Notes: generated by a model not told the origin, from the sequence alone. A stretch of DNA of 64,000 nt from Mucilaginibacter tundrae (GCF_013408825.1 NZ_JACCBZ010000013.1:1-64000); one strand, 5' to 3'; counted from the first letter of the stretch, positions 16,197 through 24,925 are shown. Made by a program: numbers and translations.

Positions 16197-17984
16197 TCAA
16201 TAATCACCATCCTCTTCAACTCGTTTTCCTAAGCTATTAATGTTAAAAGTTTTTCCGTTTATACTGACCTCTGCTGAGTTTCCATCATAAGCGTTCGCTT
16301 TACTGAAAATCGCTGGGATAACCTCTTTACCTTTAAGATTTACAAAGCCATATTTACCATCTCGTTTAACCACTGCGAGGCCATAATGAAACCCCTCTAC
16401 GTTATCGTAAATGACTGGAATGATAACTTTTCCATAGCCATTGATTATGCCTTTTTTTCTATTGATCGTAATCTGCGCTAGCCCGTTTTGATAAGGATTC
16501 ATTCCTTCATTTTGGAATGGGCCTATCGCATCAAATTTGAGGTCAGAAATTATATTTCCGGTCTCATCTATGAACTGAAATTTGCCCCGTTCTTTGGCGG
16601 CTATCTTACCCGGAAAAATCGTTTCAAGGATTTGATACCTGACCGGGATCTTAACCCGGAAATTCGAGTCTAAGATCCCCATTTTGTTATCAACTGATAC
16701 AATAAAAGATATTTCGCTTTGGCTGAAGTCCCTGATCGTTTTATATTTTAAAGCGGCGATCTCTTTTCCTGAATAATCGAATACGTGTTGTATAGAGTCT
16801 TTTGTCCCAATAATGAATTTATCGTAATACCGCCTTAAATTGGCATGATCCATTGCCTGGAAATCTGGTGGTATGATCTCTTTTCCTTTCTGGTCAATGT
16901 AGCCGGTAAGTTGCCACCCGACCCAGACTTTGGCGATCCCATCTCTGAAAGGTTCCACTTTGTCGTACTTAAAATCTACGATAACCCTCCCGGTCGTGTC
17001 TATAAACCCATATTTCCGGTTTTGTGCCATTGCGGCTAATCCATCCCGGAAATTAGATATATGTTCGAGCCACTGGTAAATTACAGGTACGACTACTTTT
17101 CCTTCCTTATCGATTATACCAACCTTTATGTCACCATTTGTTTGATGTGAATGAACTAAAGCGTAATTATTTGCATATCGGTCAATACTGCTATAATCAG
17201 TATAAAAAAGTTCTTTGCCTTTTTCGTCAATCACACCATATTTGCCATTTTTCTTTACAATAGCCCGCCCGCAAAAGAAAATATCGATCCGTTCAAATAC
17301 ATGAGGAAGGATTTGTTTTCCATTTAAATCATACAGTCCCTCTAAATTATCATAGCCGCTACCCGGGCTGCCAAAGGCCGATGCAACACAAAATCCTTCG
17401 GGTAATAAATGTGTGTACCTGAACTTGAATGGTAAGATCGTGTCATTTTTAAAGTCGGTCATTCCATACACGTTGTCTCCTAAAGTCATACGTTGCTGGC
17501 GGGGCAGGATACCGGTTACACCAGAAGTCATCGGCACAACATCTTTTCCATTGGCATCAATAATAACAATAGGGCCATAACCTACTTCAAATGCAAAGAA
17601 GCCGCTTTTAGGCTGCATGATTTTATCAGGCGAATCGAATTGGGTTTCCACGATCACCTTTCCATTCTTATTAACTAATCCATACTTACCATTTAACTGG
17701 GTCATTGCGAACCCATCTTTGAACTCCCCTATTCTTTGATAGGTATAGTTTAAGACCAGTTTTCCGGTGACGGTATTTCTTAATCCCCAATAAATGCCAT
17801 TTGGATCTTGTTCAACAGCAACGTTTACCGAGGCGCGAGAAGTGTTCTGTCCGTTCGTCTCAACATTACCTGATCTGGTTTTATTATAAGTATGTGCGCT
17901 TTGAGCTGTACATGCAGGACGAGTAAAAAATAATACGGCTAAAATCAGTAAGAGGGAAAAAGCATTTTGAAGTTTAGGCGGCAT
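16197..17984 (-). CDS. Secreted WG-repeat protein
   Basis: The 595-residue protein begins with a signal peptide (hydrophobic core LLLILAVLFF, cleavage near ACTAQ), so it is exported. The rest is a chain of at least ten WG beta-repeats of 40-60 residues, each with a GKYGLVNKNGKVI-like hairpin (examples: GKYGVIDEKGKELF, RKYGFIDTTGRVIV, GKYGFVNLKGKEVI). WG repeats usually mediate protein or ligand binding; no enzyme domain is seen. It follows the XRE and 87-residue genes on the same strand (83-nt gap). A role in the mobile unit is unclear, and it may be cargo. Confidence 0.8.
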   Translation of the reverse strand: MPPKLQNAFSLLLILAVLFFTRPACTAQSAHTYNKTRSGNVETNGQNTSRASVNVAVEQDPNGIYWGLRNTVTGKLVLNYTYQRIGEFKDGFAMTQLNGKYGLVNKNGKVIVETQFDSPDKIMQPKSGFFAFEVGYGPIVIIDANGKDVVPMTSGVTGILPRQQRMTLGDNVYGMTDFKNDTILPFKFRYTHLLPEGFCVASAFGSPGSGYDNLEGLYDLNGKQILPHVFERIDIFFCGRAIVKKNGKYGVIDEKGKELFYTDYSSIDRYANNYALVHSHQTNGDIKVGIIDKEGKVVVPVIYQWLEHISNFRDGLAAMAQNRKYGFIDTTGRVIVDFKYDKVEPFRDGIAKVWVGWQLTGYIDQKGKEIIPPDFQAMDHANLRRYYDKFIIGTKDSIQHVFDYSGKEIAALKYKTIRDFSQSEISFIVSVDNKMGILDSNFRVKIPVRYQILETIFPGKIAAKERGKFQFIDETGNIISDLKFDAIGPFQNEGMNPYQNGLAQITINRKKGIINGYGKVIIPVIYDNVEGFHYGLAVVKRDGKYGFVNLKGKEVIPAIFSKANAYDGNSAEVSINGKTFNINSLGKRVEEDGDY

Positions 17985-18067
17985 ATATCAGGATTTTAAA
18001 AGGATGGTATTAAATTGTCCCAATGATCAGCTTTTATCATATCTGCTTGAATAGAACCAAATTGTCA

Positions 18068-18331
18068 TTAGTCCACAAAGTGACGGTTATAAAGCGTAAT
18101 AATATCCCGCTTAATTTCTATGGGATAATCATATCCTTCTTTCCAAATGAGTTTGCCGGTTACAGGTTCAGTAGATGGGTTTGGGATAATGTCGCAAGCA
18201 TCCATTAAGTTCTCAGTTTGGTGTAGATCGAGGTACGGCTCATATTTCTGATCCAAAACCTGAAGCTCCGGGTCCGCAATTATGTTTTGCATCCGGTCGC
18301 TGTAAGATAAAGAGGTTTCAGATTCAGCCAT
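18068..18331 (-). CDS. Hypothetical 87-residue acidic protein
   Basis: I do not recognise this protein. It has 87 residues, is acidic, shows no membrane segment or signal peptide, and carries a central YEPYLDLHQTENLMDACDII and a basic C-terminal end. It starts 2 nt after the XRE gene stop on the same strand, so the two are very probably cotranscribed. The tight arrangement with a regulator is reminiscent of small regulator-partner pairs such as toxin-antitoxin modules, but no toxin motif is visible. Confidence 0.6.
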   Translation of the reverse strand: MAESETSLSYSDRMQNIIADPELQVLDQKYEPYLDLHQTENLMDACDIIPNPSTEPVTGKLIWKEGYDYPIEIKRDIITLYNRHFVD

Positions 18332-18333
18332 TG

Positions 18334-18762
18334 TTAGTTTTTGGTATTACCTTTTAACAGCTCAACTTTTTCGCGTTCACTATTTAATAGTTGCTCATAA
18401 AGCTTTTTGTTTTCTTCAAAAAGCTCAACCACCTTATCAATAGGATTAAAGTTAAATGTTGACTGATAAGCTATTGAAGTGGAATTATCACTGCTATGAA
18501 ATGTATTATTAATTACATTTATCGCCGCCTCTTCGTCAAAGCTTTTTATTGATTCAACCGGAACCTTTAAAATCGCAGCCACTTGTGCAAGTAAATCTTC
18601 CTCAATTGTGTCCTTAGCTTCCAATAACGACACCCTTTTCTGACTCCAGTCATCACCTAAAGCTAACGCAAGTGCTTCCTGTTTAAGGCCAAGCATTTCA
18701 CGGAAACGTTTTACGTTGCGGCCTTGGTGGATATGTTTTGGGTTTTCAGTAGTTGCGCTCAT
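18334..18762 (-). CDS. XRE-type helix-turn-helix regulator
   Basis: The 142-residue protein has an N-terminal XRE helix-turn-helix (about residues 15-70: NVKRFREMLGLKQEALALAL, then DWSQKRVSLLEAK) and a C-terminal predicted coiled coil (VVELFEENKKLYEQLLNSER), which should mediate oligomerisation. On the minus strand a TATTTTTG sequence at 18782-18789 matches the TAnnTTTG promoter element just upstream of its start. It is divergent from the HEPN gene, so it may control both directions, and it lies directly upstream of the 87-residue gene. Confidence 0.8.
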   Translation of the reverse strand: MSATTENPKHIHQGRNVKRFREMLGLKQEALALALGDDWSQKRVSLLEAKDTIEEDLLAQVAAILKVPVESIKSFDEEAAINVINNTFHSSDNSTSIAYQSTFNFNPIDKVVELFEENKKLYEQLLNSEREKVELLKGNTKN

Positions 18763-18950
18763 GGTCTGTTACAGGTTTAAACAAAAATAGCAAAAAAATG
18801 CCTGCTTCAAAAGAAGCCTTTTTTAGTCAATTTTCAAGGATAATTTATCCCTTTATTTTTCTGCGATAGAACGCCGTGGAATAGGATAGAAATCGTAATG
18901 TCCTGTCCTTTGTTCTGCCGGTTAATACAGGCCGGTTTAATGAAAGCGTT

Positions 18951-20402
18951 ATGTATTGCGGTAAATATGCACCCTGGGATCACTTCCCCAAAAACTTAAG
19001 GTTTCCGGAATTACAAAACCCGTTATTGGTATTGATCGAGTTTTTCAGTACTGGCGACGTGGAAGACCATAATCTGGATTTGACCCAGTGGCGTGATCAC
19101 GTAGTGAATGAAGGCTACTATGAAGAGAAAAATCATGGGCCGGGTTCATTGCTGTTTATTTATGATTTTAATGTTAGGCTGCTGGAAGCAGGGTATTTGT
19201 TATTGCTTGCTCACAAGGAAAACGCATGGGAATATAAAGACCCTAAGCAGGAGCAACTGGAAAACGAAAAAGCGCCCTGGGCTTATTTCCCCGATAACCT
19301 GTCCAAAGAGGAACTGCTTAATCCTTACATAACGATAGAAAAGATCTTCGAGAAGATCAGCCCGCAGATGTATAGGGATTATTTGCATGAATGGTCACAT
19401 TCTGCTTTATATAAAAGCCCTATTGATGAAAGTACCATGGCAGGAGAGATCATCGCTGTCTATGAGAATATGCGTAAGCTTTATTTGGCAGCATGGCTCA
19501 TCTATCAAAGGGAAACAAAAGAAACACAGTATGGTGATACGCCGACTATTACAGGCATCGTAGAAAAGATCGATAAGACATTTAAGATCGGTGGTATCAA
19601 CCCTATCCCAACGGTAGGTGAAGAATCAGCTTTGAATGCGATTAAAAAGTTTATTTGCAAGCGCTTCAAATCGGTTCGGATGATCATGCACTTAGGGACA
19701 CATCAGCACCCGTTTACTTTTTTCCTCTTAATCTTAATTTCAGATGATGAGCAAATACCTGAAGGTAAGATTAGTAACAAGATAGAAGATCATTGCAGGC
19801 ATTTAACCAAAATGCTTACGCTGGTACATAAGTCATCAAGCGCCAAATCGGGCATTGAAGCAGGTAACCGTTTTTGGAATACGGCCTTAACAAAAGGCAA
19901 TATGGTTTACCGCTCGCCTGAGTTGCAATTACCGGAAGCACAGGAAATGACCGAGGAACATATCAAACAGCGGGCAACTTTTCATTGGGAACGCTGGGGC
20001 GTGCATGCAAACTCGTTCTTGGATGGTGCTGAATTCTATATTGGCAAAAAGGATTACCGTTTAGCAGCTTTCCTGCTGCACCAGGTAGTGGAAAGTACGT
20101 TGAAAGCGCTTATCCAAGCCATTACCGGTTACCGTGTACAAATGCACAATCTTGCACGGTTGCTTAAAATAAGTTTGATTTTTACCGATGACTTGAGAGA
20201 CGGATTTAAACTGAGTACGATTGAAGGCTCACAGCTGTTTAATTTATTGCAGGATGCCTATTCGCATTCGAGGTATAACAACGCTTTTGATCCGGATGAA
20301 CAGTCGGTTAAAAAATTATTAGTAACCGTCACTTATTTCCATCACATGGCATTTGCGATATATAAACAGTTTATTGATCAACATGAAAATGATACTGATT
20401 GA
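18951..20402 (+). CDS. HEPN-domain protein with duplicated N-terminal module
   Basis: The 483-residue protein begins with two copies of an approximately 100-residue helical module: APWDHFPKNL...NPLLVLIEFF and APWAYFPDNL...NPYITIEKIF. A middle part (about 225-320) looks like a degenerate nucleotidyltransferase fold (VRMIMHLGTHQHPFTFFLLI). The C-terminal 130 residues are a HEPN domain (FLDGAEFYIGKKDYRLAAFL, LHQVVESTLKALI, and AYSHSRYNNAF near the end). HEPN domains are often ribonucleases of toxin or defence systems, frequently paired with an MNT nucleotidyltransferase; here both seem fused. The canonical RxxxxH site is not clear (an R-Y-N-N motif is seen instead), so nuclease activity is uncertain. 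It is divergent from the XRE gene. Confidence 0.7.
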   Translation: MYCGKYAPWDHFPKNLRFPELQNPLLVLIEFFSTGDVEDHNLDLTQWRDHVVNEGYYEEKNHGPGSLLFIYDFNVRLLEAGYLLLLAHKENAWEYKDPKQEQLENEKAPWAYFPDNLSKEELLNPYITIEKIFEKISPQMYRDYLHEWSHSALYKSPIDESTMAGEIIAVYENMRKLYLAAWLIYQRETKETQYGDTPTITGIVEKIDKTFKIGGINPIPTVGEESALNAIKKFICKRFKSVRMIMHLGTHQHPFTFFLLILISDDEQIPEGKISNKIEDHCRHLTKMLTLVHKSSSAKSGIEAGNRFWNTALTKGNMVYRSPELQLPEAQEMTEEHIKQRATFHWERWGVHANSFLDGAEFYIGKKDYRLAAFLLHQVVESTLKALIQAITGYRVQMHNLARLLKISLIFTDDLRDGFKLSTIEGSQLFNLLQDAYSHSRYNNAFDPDEQSVKKLLVTVTYFHHMAFAIYKQFIDQHENDTD

Positions 20403-20434
20403 CAGCCGGGTGGTTTGGCGGGCGGTGTTTTTTA

Positions 20435-20541
20435 TGCCGCTTTGCCTTGCTGCCTTAACCTGCAACCTGAAGATAACACCGCTAGGCTCCCCTGGCTGGC
20501 TTGGCAGGCGGCGAGTTTCTTGCCGCTTTGCCTTGCTGCCT
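20435..20541 (+). repeat. 21-bp direct repeat (two copies)
   Basis: A 21-bp sequence beginning TGCCGCTTTGCCTTGC occurs at 20435-20455 and again at 20521-20541. Each copy is preceded by a similar GGCGG-containing stretch. The copies lie just after the HEPN gene in a GC-rich, gene-free segment. Confidence 0.7.
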
Positions 20542-20583
20542 GTTATGTTTTAGTAAAGTTCTTTTACACCTCGTTGGAACCAC

Positions 20584-20635
20584 GCAGCACGGCAGGCGGC
20601 TGCATTGCATTGCATTGCGCCGCCTGCCGTGCTGC
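20584..20635. repeat. Long perfect hairpin with repeated loop
   Basis: Two perfectly complementary 17-bp arms (20584-20600 and 20619-20635, GC-rich) enclose an 18-nt loop made of three TGCATT-type units. It immediately precedes the right 37-bp element. No T-run follows, so a simple terminator is unlikely; it may be part of a mobile-element end. Confidence 0.75.
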
Positions 20636-20640
20636 CTCTG

Positions 20641-20677
20641 GCAGGTGTGTTATGAGCGAAGCGAATTTCACTCCTGC
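20641..20677 (+). repeat. 37-bp element, right copy of an inverted pair
   Basis: This matches the reverse complement of 16006-16042 at 36 of 37 positions. It lies 5 nt after the long hairpin and about 200 nt upstream of the GHKL gene. Confidence 0.8.
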
Positions 20678-20743
20678 TTGGCCAACCTAACCCAATTGAA
20701 CTATTACTATTTCACAACAATAGATTATTAGTTTTATTTAGCG

Positions 20744-20774
20744 AATTGTTTATTTTTTTATATAATTGTTTATT
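20744..20774 (+). promoter_or_regulatory. Direct repeat AATTGTTTATT upstream of operon
   Basis: Two identical 11-nt copies of AATTGTTTATT start at 20744 and 20764, exactly 20 bp apart, roughly two helix turns. They lie about 100 nt upstream of the operon start codon in an AT-rich stretch and may be operator sites. No clear TAnnTTTG element was found nearby. Confidence 0.35.
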
Positions 20775-20875
20775 GCAACCTTGAATCTTAATACAAGTCA
20801 AATTTATTCTGACATATTAAAACCCTTTCGGAGAATCATTGAGAATTACAAAAACTTTTTTATAAAAATTTAAGC

Positions 20876-22108
20876 GTGGTTCAAGACAATTTCATAAAAA
20901 TAATTTCGAATAATGGAGGGACGTTCACATCTTTCCGATTTTATAATGAGCTCTTATATGAAGTTGCGGAATATTATAGATCCCCTAATTACCGTGCATT
21001 ACCGCCAACTTTTGTAATCGGTAAAAATCTGTTAATAGATCCACCAATATTGCCATTATTAATTACGCTGGGGGCTTACCTTAAACAATATCACAAACAA
21101 ACCCTTTCCCTCGTTCTGGAAAATGATTTGAATAACAATAACATAATCAATTTCTTATTAAGGTCCGACTTTTTATATATAGTCGGTGATAATACTAACC
21201 CAACATTTCCTATAGGAAAAAATATTTTTCATTTTGACAAAACTCAAATTGGCGGATTCATTAACAAACAAGAATACAGAACAGATCATAAGGTCAGGAT
21301 TTACTCTACAACAGATACTGGGGTTATAAGTGTTAATAATATAATTGGAGAGGAATCAAAAAGAGATTTCTTAATCGAGCATTTTTCCTTTACAGTCGAA
21401 AATCATTTTAAAGATTTACTACGGGATAGCATAACATCAATTGAGTTAAATAATAAGATTACCGACAGTTTATCGGAACTTATAACTAACGGGCTTTATC
21501 ACTCCGGTTCAGATGCTTATGTAATGATGTTTAGAAACAGGTATAAAACCACTTGTTCCATATCAGACAATGGAATTGGTTTGTATCAAACTATTGCATT
21601 GAAAACAGTGTCTGAATATTATATCCCTCTTAATTTATTTAATATTCTAAAAGAAAAGATCACTTTAAATATGTCTCAAGACATCAAAGATTGCGCATTT
21701 GCCATTTTTGAAACATTCTTTTATTCGATGCTTAAAGATAGGCAAGGATTATTTGATTTAATCCTAAACATTGTAATTGATTGCAAAGGCTATTTTAGGT
21801 TGCATTACGATTATGTACAATTAATTATATCAGGTAGAATGCTTCCCGAATTGAATGAATTAGCACAGATAAGAAATAAAATCAGACATGTTCATAACCG
21901 GATGAGTTTTGCTCAAATAGACAAAAAAGAACATGTTTCAACGATGATTAAATTATCTGCTGAAGCCAAAAACGCTGTTATATCGTTGGCTCAAAGCATT
22001 TTTCAAAAATATTCCCATGATGTTCAATACTCAGCTATCAGAATATACAGTGTCAAATTTAGGGGAGTACATATAGAAACCGAGATCCCACAAGAAATTA
22101 ATCAATAA
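20876..22108 (+). CDS. STAS-like/GHKL ATPase-fold protein
   Basis: The start is a GTG; no better start is seen. The 410-residue protein has an N-terminal part (about 35-115) that resembles a STAS-like domain (LLIDPPILPLLITLGAYLKQ ... FLLRSDFLYIVGD). A GHKL ATPase domain follows: the N box SELITNGLYHS contains E201 and N205, and the G1 box SDNGIGL contains D231. A long helical insertion replaces the usual lid and histidine-kinase parts, and the fold closes with a strand VKFRGVHIETEIP. No phosphoacceptor histidine helix is seen, so it is not a classical kinase. It is the first gene of a tight operon (1-nt gap to the next). I infer it is the sensor or switch of that system. Confidence 0.7.
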   Translation: MVQDNFIKIISNNGGTFTSFRFYNELLYEVAEYYRSPNYRALPPTFVIGKNLLIDPPILPLLITLGAYLKQYHKQTLSLVLENDLNNNNIINFLLRSDFLYIVGDNTNPTFPIGKNIFHFDKTQIGGFINKQEYRTDHKVRIYSTTDTGVISVNNIIGEESKRDFLIEHFSFTVENHFKDLLRDSITSIELNNKITDSLSELITNGLYHSGSDAYVMMFRNRYKTTCSISDNGIGLYQTIALKTVSEYYIPLNLFNILKEKITLNMSQDIKDCAFAIFETFFYSMLKDRQGLFDLILNIVIDCKGYFRLHYDYVQLIISGRMLPELNELAQIRNKIRHVHNRMSFAQIDKKEHVSTMIKLSAEAKNAVISLAQSIFQKYSHDVQYSAIRIYSVKFRGVHIETEIPQEINQ

Positions 22109-22109
22109 T

Positions 22110-23117
22110 ATGGTAATCTCGGCAATCAGACAAGCAGATTCTTTATACATTGATGTTCATGCGGAACAATCATATACAGGAACATTTTTAGCAGATAAAG
22201 GCGATGTCAACACCAATATTAACCTTGGGATTTTTGGTTATGAGTTAACCAGAGAAACGCTAATAAATATTAATAGTTATGTTAAAAGCATAGGTGAGAA
22301 ATTAAACGTTGTTTTGGACTTTTCAAATATCAAAGACATACAATCTAATCAACAGAAATTGATTGTTGAACTAAAAAACAACTCAAAAAAGTTAGTATTT
22401 ATTAACATTAATGAAGAAGTAGTAAAAAATTCAAACGTTGATATCTATACGCACAATAAGAAAATAGGGCAGGTTTATCCAACTTTTTACCTTACCGATA
22501 ATAAAGAAGATATCGAAATAAAAAATGCCGAATTTCTTTTTGACGAAGAGTTTATAAAAAGATTAAAAAATATCGTAATCGATCTCGAACCAGGTAAGGC
22601 TTACCGTCATAACTCGCCAATTTATTTGCCTAAGTTTATTGATATCAAAGGTTTAATGGTTGCAGATATAGGATTTTTCATGTACGTTATTTATAAATTG
22701 GCAAAGCGAGTTAGCGCTAAACCGGAATGGAACAATTTAACACAACAGCCAATTTTATTCTGTCAAAATTTGAACGGGGCATTTATTGCTTCGGTTCTAT
22801 CAAGTTTTTTAGACTGGGATATTCTGTCAATGGACCATATCGGACCCGTGAATAAAGTTTATAGTAATATTGGGAGTAAGATCAAATCTGATGCTTTGTA
22901 TGTTGTGGTTTCAGATGTGGTTTGCTTAGGTACTGAAATTCGTATCTGCCAAAACATTATCAATTATTCCGGAGGCAAGTATATCGGAAATGTATCAATT
23001 GTTAGGGTCGATACTCTTGTGCCTGAAGACCAAGCAAAAGATATGGTAAGTGTATTTAATTTATCGAAAAACAATAATCCGATTGATTACAAGATACTAA
23101 CGGCACTAGATTTATAA
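22110..23117 (+). CDS. STAS-like/phosphoribosyltransferase-fold protein
   Basis: The 335-residue protein has an N-terminal half (about 1-110) with a STAS-like pattern (LNVVLDFSNIKDIQSNQQKL, then KKLVFINI), similar to anti-sigma antagonists. The C-terminal half resembles a type I phosphoribosyltransferase of the orotate kind: YLPKFIDIKGLMVADIGFF corresponds to the N-terminal hood, PILFCQNLNGAFIASVL to the first substrate loop, and ALYVVVSDVVCLGTEIR to the PRPP loop. The PRPP motif is degenerate (SDVVCLGTE, D269, in place of DDxxTTGxT), so activity is uncertain. It begins 1 nt after the GHKL gene stop. STAS and GHKL proteins commonly bind each other, so a complex of the two is plausible. Confidence 0.6.
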   Translation: MVISAIRQADSLYIDVHAEQSYTGTFLADKGDVNTNINLGIFGYELTRETLININSYVKSIGEKLNVVLDFSNIKDIQSNQQKLIVELKNNSKKLVFININEEVVKNSNVDIYTHNKKIGQVYPTFYLTDNKEDIEIKNAEFLFDEEFIKRLKNIVIDLEPGKAYRHNSPIYLPKFIDIKGLMVADIGFFMYVIYKLAKRVSAKPEWNNLTQQPILFCQNLNGAFIASVLSSFLDWDILSMDHIGPVNKVYSNIGSKIKSDALYVVVSDVVCLGTEIRICQNIINYSGGKYIGNVSIVRVDTLVPEDQAKDMVSVFNLSKNNNPIDYKILTALDL

Positions 23118-23128
23118 ATGATCAAGAT

Positions 23129-24925
23129 ATGTCAAATAAAATAATTATTCATCTGTCAGATCCACATGTTAGTATTCATTTAGATGGTGATGGAAAACCT
23201 CTTGCTGAAATCAAATCCTGGCTGACTACTTTGCATGATGAATCTCAAAATAAAAATTTTATTGATGAATTTATTAGATACATTAATGAACGGTTTCCAG
23301 ACAATGAAAAGTTTATAGTAATTACTGGTGATCTCGCCGATCAATCTTTGCAACAAGAGTATGTATTCTTAAAGAAAATATTAGATCGCATTTTAGAAGG
23401 GCTTAAGGTCGAAATTGACCATGTAATGATTCTTCCTGGGGATCACGATGTAAATCGAGCAAAGCTAGCTCTAGCTTACGAAAAATCTGATAAATCAAAA
23501 TTTGCTTATGAGCTGTCAGAAGACAAATTCTTTTTCTTTTCCGAGTTCTACCGAGATTTTCTTAAGCGGGACTTTCAATATGATAAGGTAATTTGCGATA
23601 AATTGGTATTTGAGCAAGAAAAGTTAATAATGATTGGCTTGAATTCTAATGGAAGAATTGGCACTATGGGTGGCCTAGGTTATATTGACAATGATCAACT
23701 TAATGAGGAATTAAAAGCTTTAAATGCCGGCCTTGTGGATTATTCAAAAGTGGCTCTCTTTCATCATAATCTTTCGGGTCAATACGAATCAAATCCCGAT
23801 GGACAATGGGATCATCAAAATAAAATAGAAATTTTACGGACTTTAGAAAATCATCAATTTAAAGTTGTTTTTTTTGGTAATGAACATACCTCTGGTTCTA
23901 ATAGTAGTAATCAATTAGCGCAAATATCTGTTGGCTCTTTTGCTAAAAAGGGTTCGTTGGCAGGTTTCAAAACTTATACAATTGTTTCCAAAGATGAATC
24001 CCTTTCTTTCGAGCATCGCAGGTATTCTTTAGTAAGCGATAACGCTCGAACAGGCTTTCCTTTTGGAAGTTGGTCGGAGATTGAGTTGAATAAACAAAAT
24101 GAAAATATTCCCATAATTATTATCAGGAATCCGGCACCAAAAGAGGAAATAAAAGCTCAAAATCTGACAGCGGATAAGCAAGCCGATGAAAAAACAGTTG
24201 AGGCCGACGCTTTACCTAATGAAGTGTCTGCGGCTGTTCTGAAAACCCAATCTCCGCAATTTGACTTTAACAACAATGATTATCATAAAAAACTATTTGA
24301 AATTGTCAGAAAGTTAGAACTATTCAAATCAGGACATTTTCATTGGAGCGATTCATCAAAAGCACACAACTGGATAGATGTACCTATGCTGCTATCAAAC
24401 CGGGAGCACGTGTTTTTAGCTCAAAAAGCGATCTTAAATATCATTGAGCAAAATAATATTGAGTTTGATTTTGTAGTTGCGCTAGGGATTGAAGGAAATA
24501 TCATCGCCAGCTATACTGCGCTTAGAACAAATAAGCCATATTCTTATTTACCATACTCTTATCGTTACCAAGACCATGAGGAATACGAAAAAAACATTTC
24601 TTTAAAGAATGAAGGTCGTTATAAAAAAATTTTGGTAATCACAGATGTAGTAAATAATGGTAAAACTGTTGACAGACTTTTACAGAGTGAAACTGAATTT
24701 TTTTCTGGTGATTATGTAAATAAGATCTCGGTTGTTTGTCTCTTTTACACCGGAGAAAAAGATAGTGGGCTAATGGATTTAAATCCTAATGAGCGGATTC
24801 AGCATTACTTTGTCTCGCATATGAAAGTTGAACGTTGCCCCTATGGAAAAGATTTTAGGGATTCATGTATGATTTATAGAGAAAAATTGGCTTGTGTACA
24901 TGAATTTTATGATGCAAATATTTAA
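23129..24925 (+). CDS. Metallophosphoesterase fused to phosphoribosyltransferase
   Basis: The N-terminal 290 residues form a calcineurin-like metallophosphoesterase. The metal-site motifs are SDPH (D11, H13), TGDLAD (D68), PGDHDVN (D105, H106, with Asp in place of the usual Asn), HHN (H212) and GNEHTSG (H253). After a variable linker (about 320-375) comes an orotate-phosphoribosyltransferase-like domain, with a hood like FKSGHFHWSDSSKAHNWIDV, the loop DFVVALGIEGNIIASYTAL and a PRPP loop ILVITDVVNNGKT (D506, T513). The PRPP motif is closer to canonical than in the previous gene. The domain pair could make and break a phosphoribosyl compound. It is the last gene of the operon (11-nt gap). Confidence 0.7.
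   Translation: MSNKIIIHLSDPHVSIHLDGDGKPLAEIKSWLTTLHDESQNKNFIDEFIRYINERFPDNEKFIVITGDLADQSLQQEYVFLKKILDRILEGLKVEIDHVMILPGDHDVNRAKLALAYEKSDKSKFAYELSEDKFFFFSEFYRDFLKRDFQYDKVICDKLVFEQEKLIMIGLNSNGRIGTMGGLGYIDNDQLNEELKALNAGLVDYSKVALFHHNLSGQYESNPDGQWDHQNKIEILRTLENHQFKVVFFGNEHTSGSNSSNQLAQISVGSFAKKGSLAGFKTYTIVSKDESLSFEHRRYSLVSDNARTGFPFGSWSEIELNKQNENIPIIIIRNPAPKEEIKAQNLTADKQADEKTVEADALPNEVSAAVLKTQSPQFDFNNNDYHKKLFEIVRKLELFKSGHFHWSDSSKAHNWIDVPMLLSNREHVFLAQKAILNIIEQNNIEFDFVVALGIEGNIIASYTALRTNKPYSYLPYSYRYQDHEEYEKNISLKNEGRYKKILVITDVVNNGKTVDRLLQSETEFFSGDYVNKISVVCLFYTGEKDSGLMDLNPNERIQHYFVSHMKVERCPYGKDFRDSCMIYREKLACVHEFYDANI

Noticed and set aside
20353..20731. Three overlapping plus-strand frames in the repeat-rich junction
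   Set aside because: They run through direct repeats and the long hairpin, encode Cys/Leu-rich low-complexity sequence and share no family.
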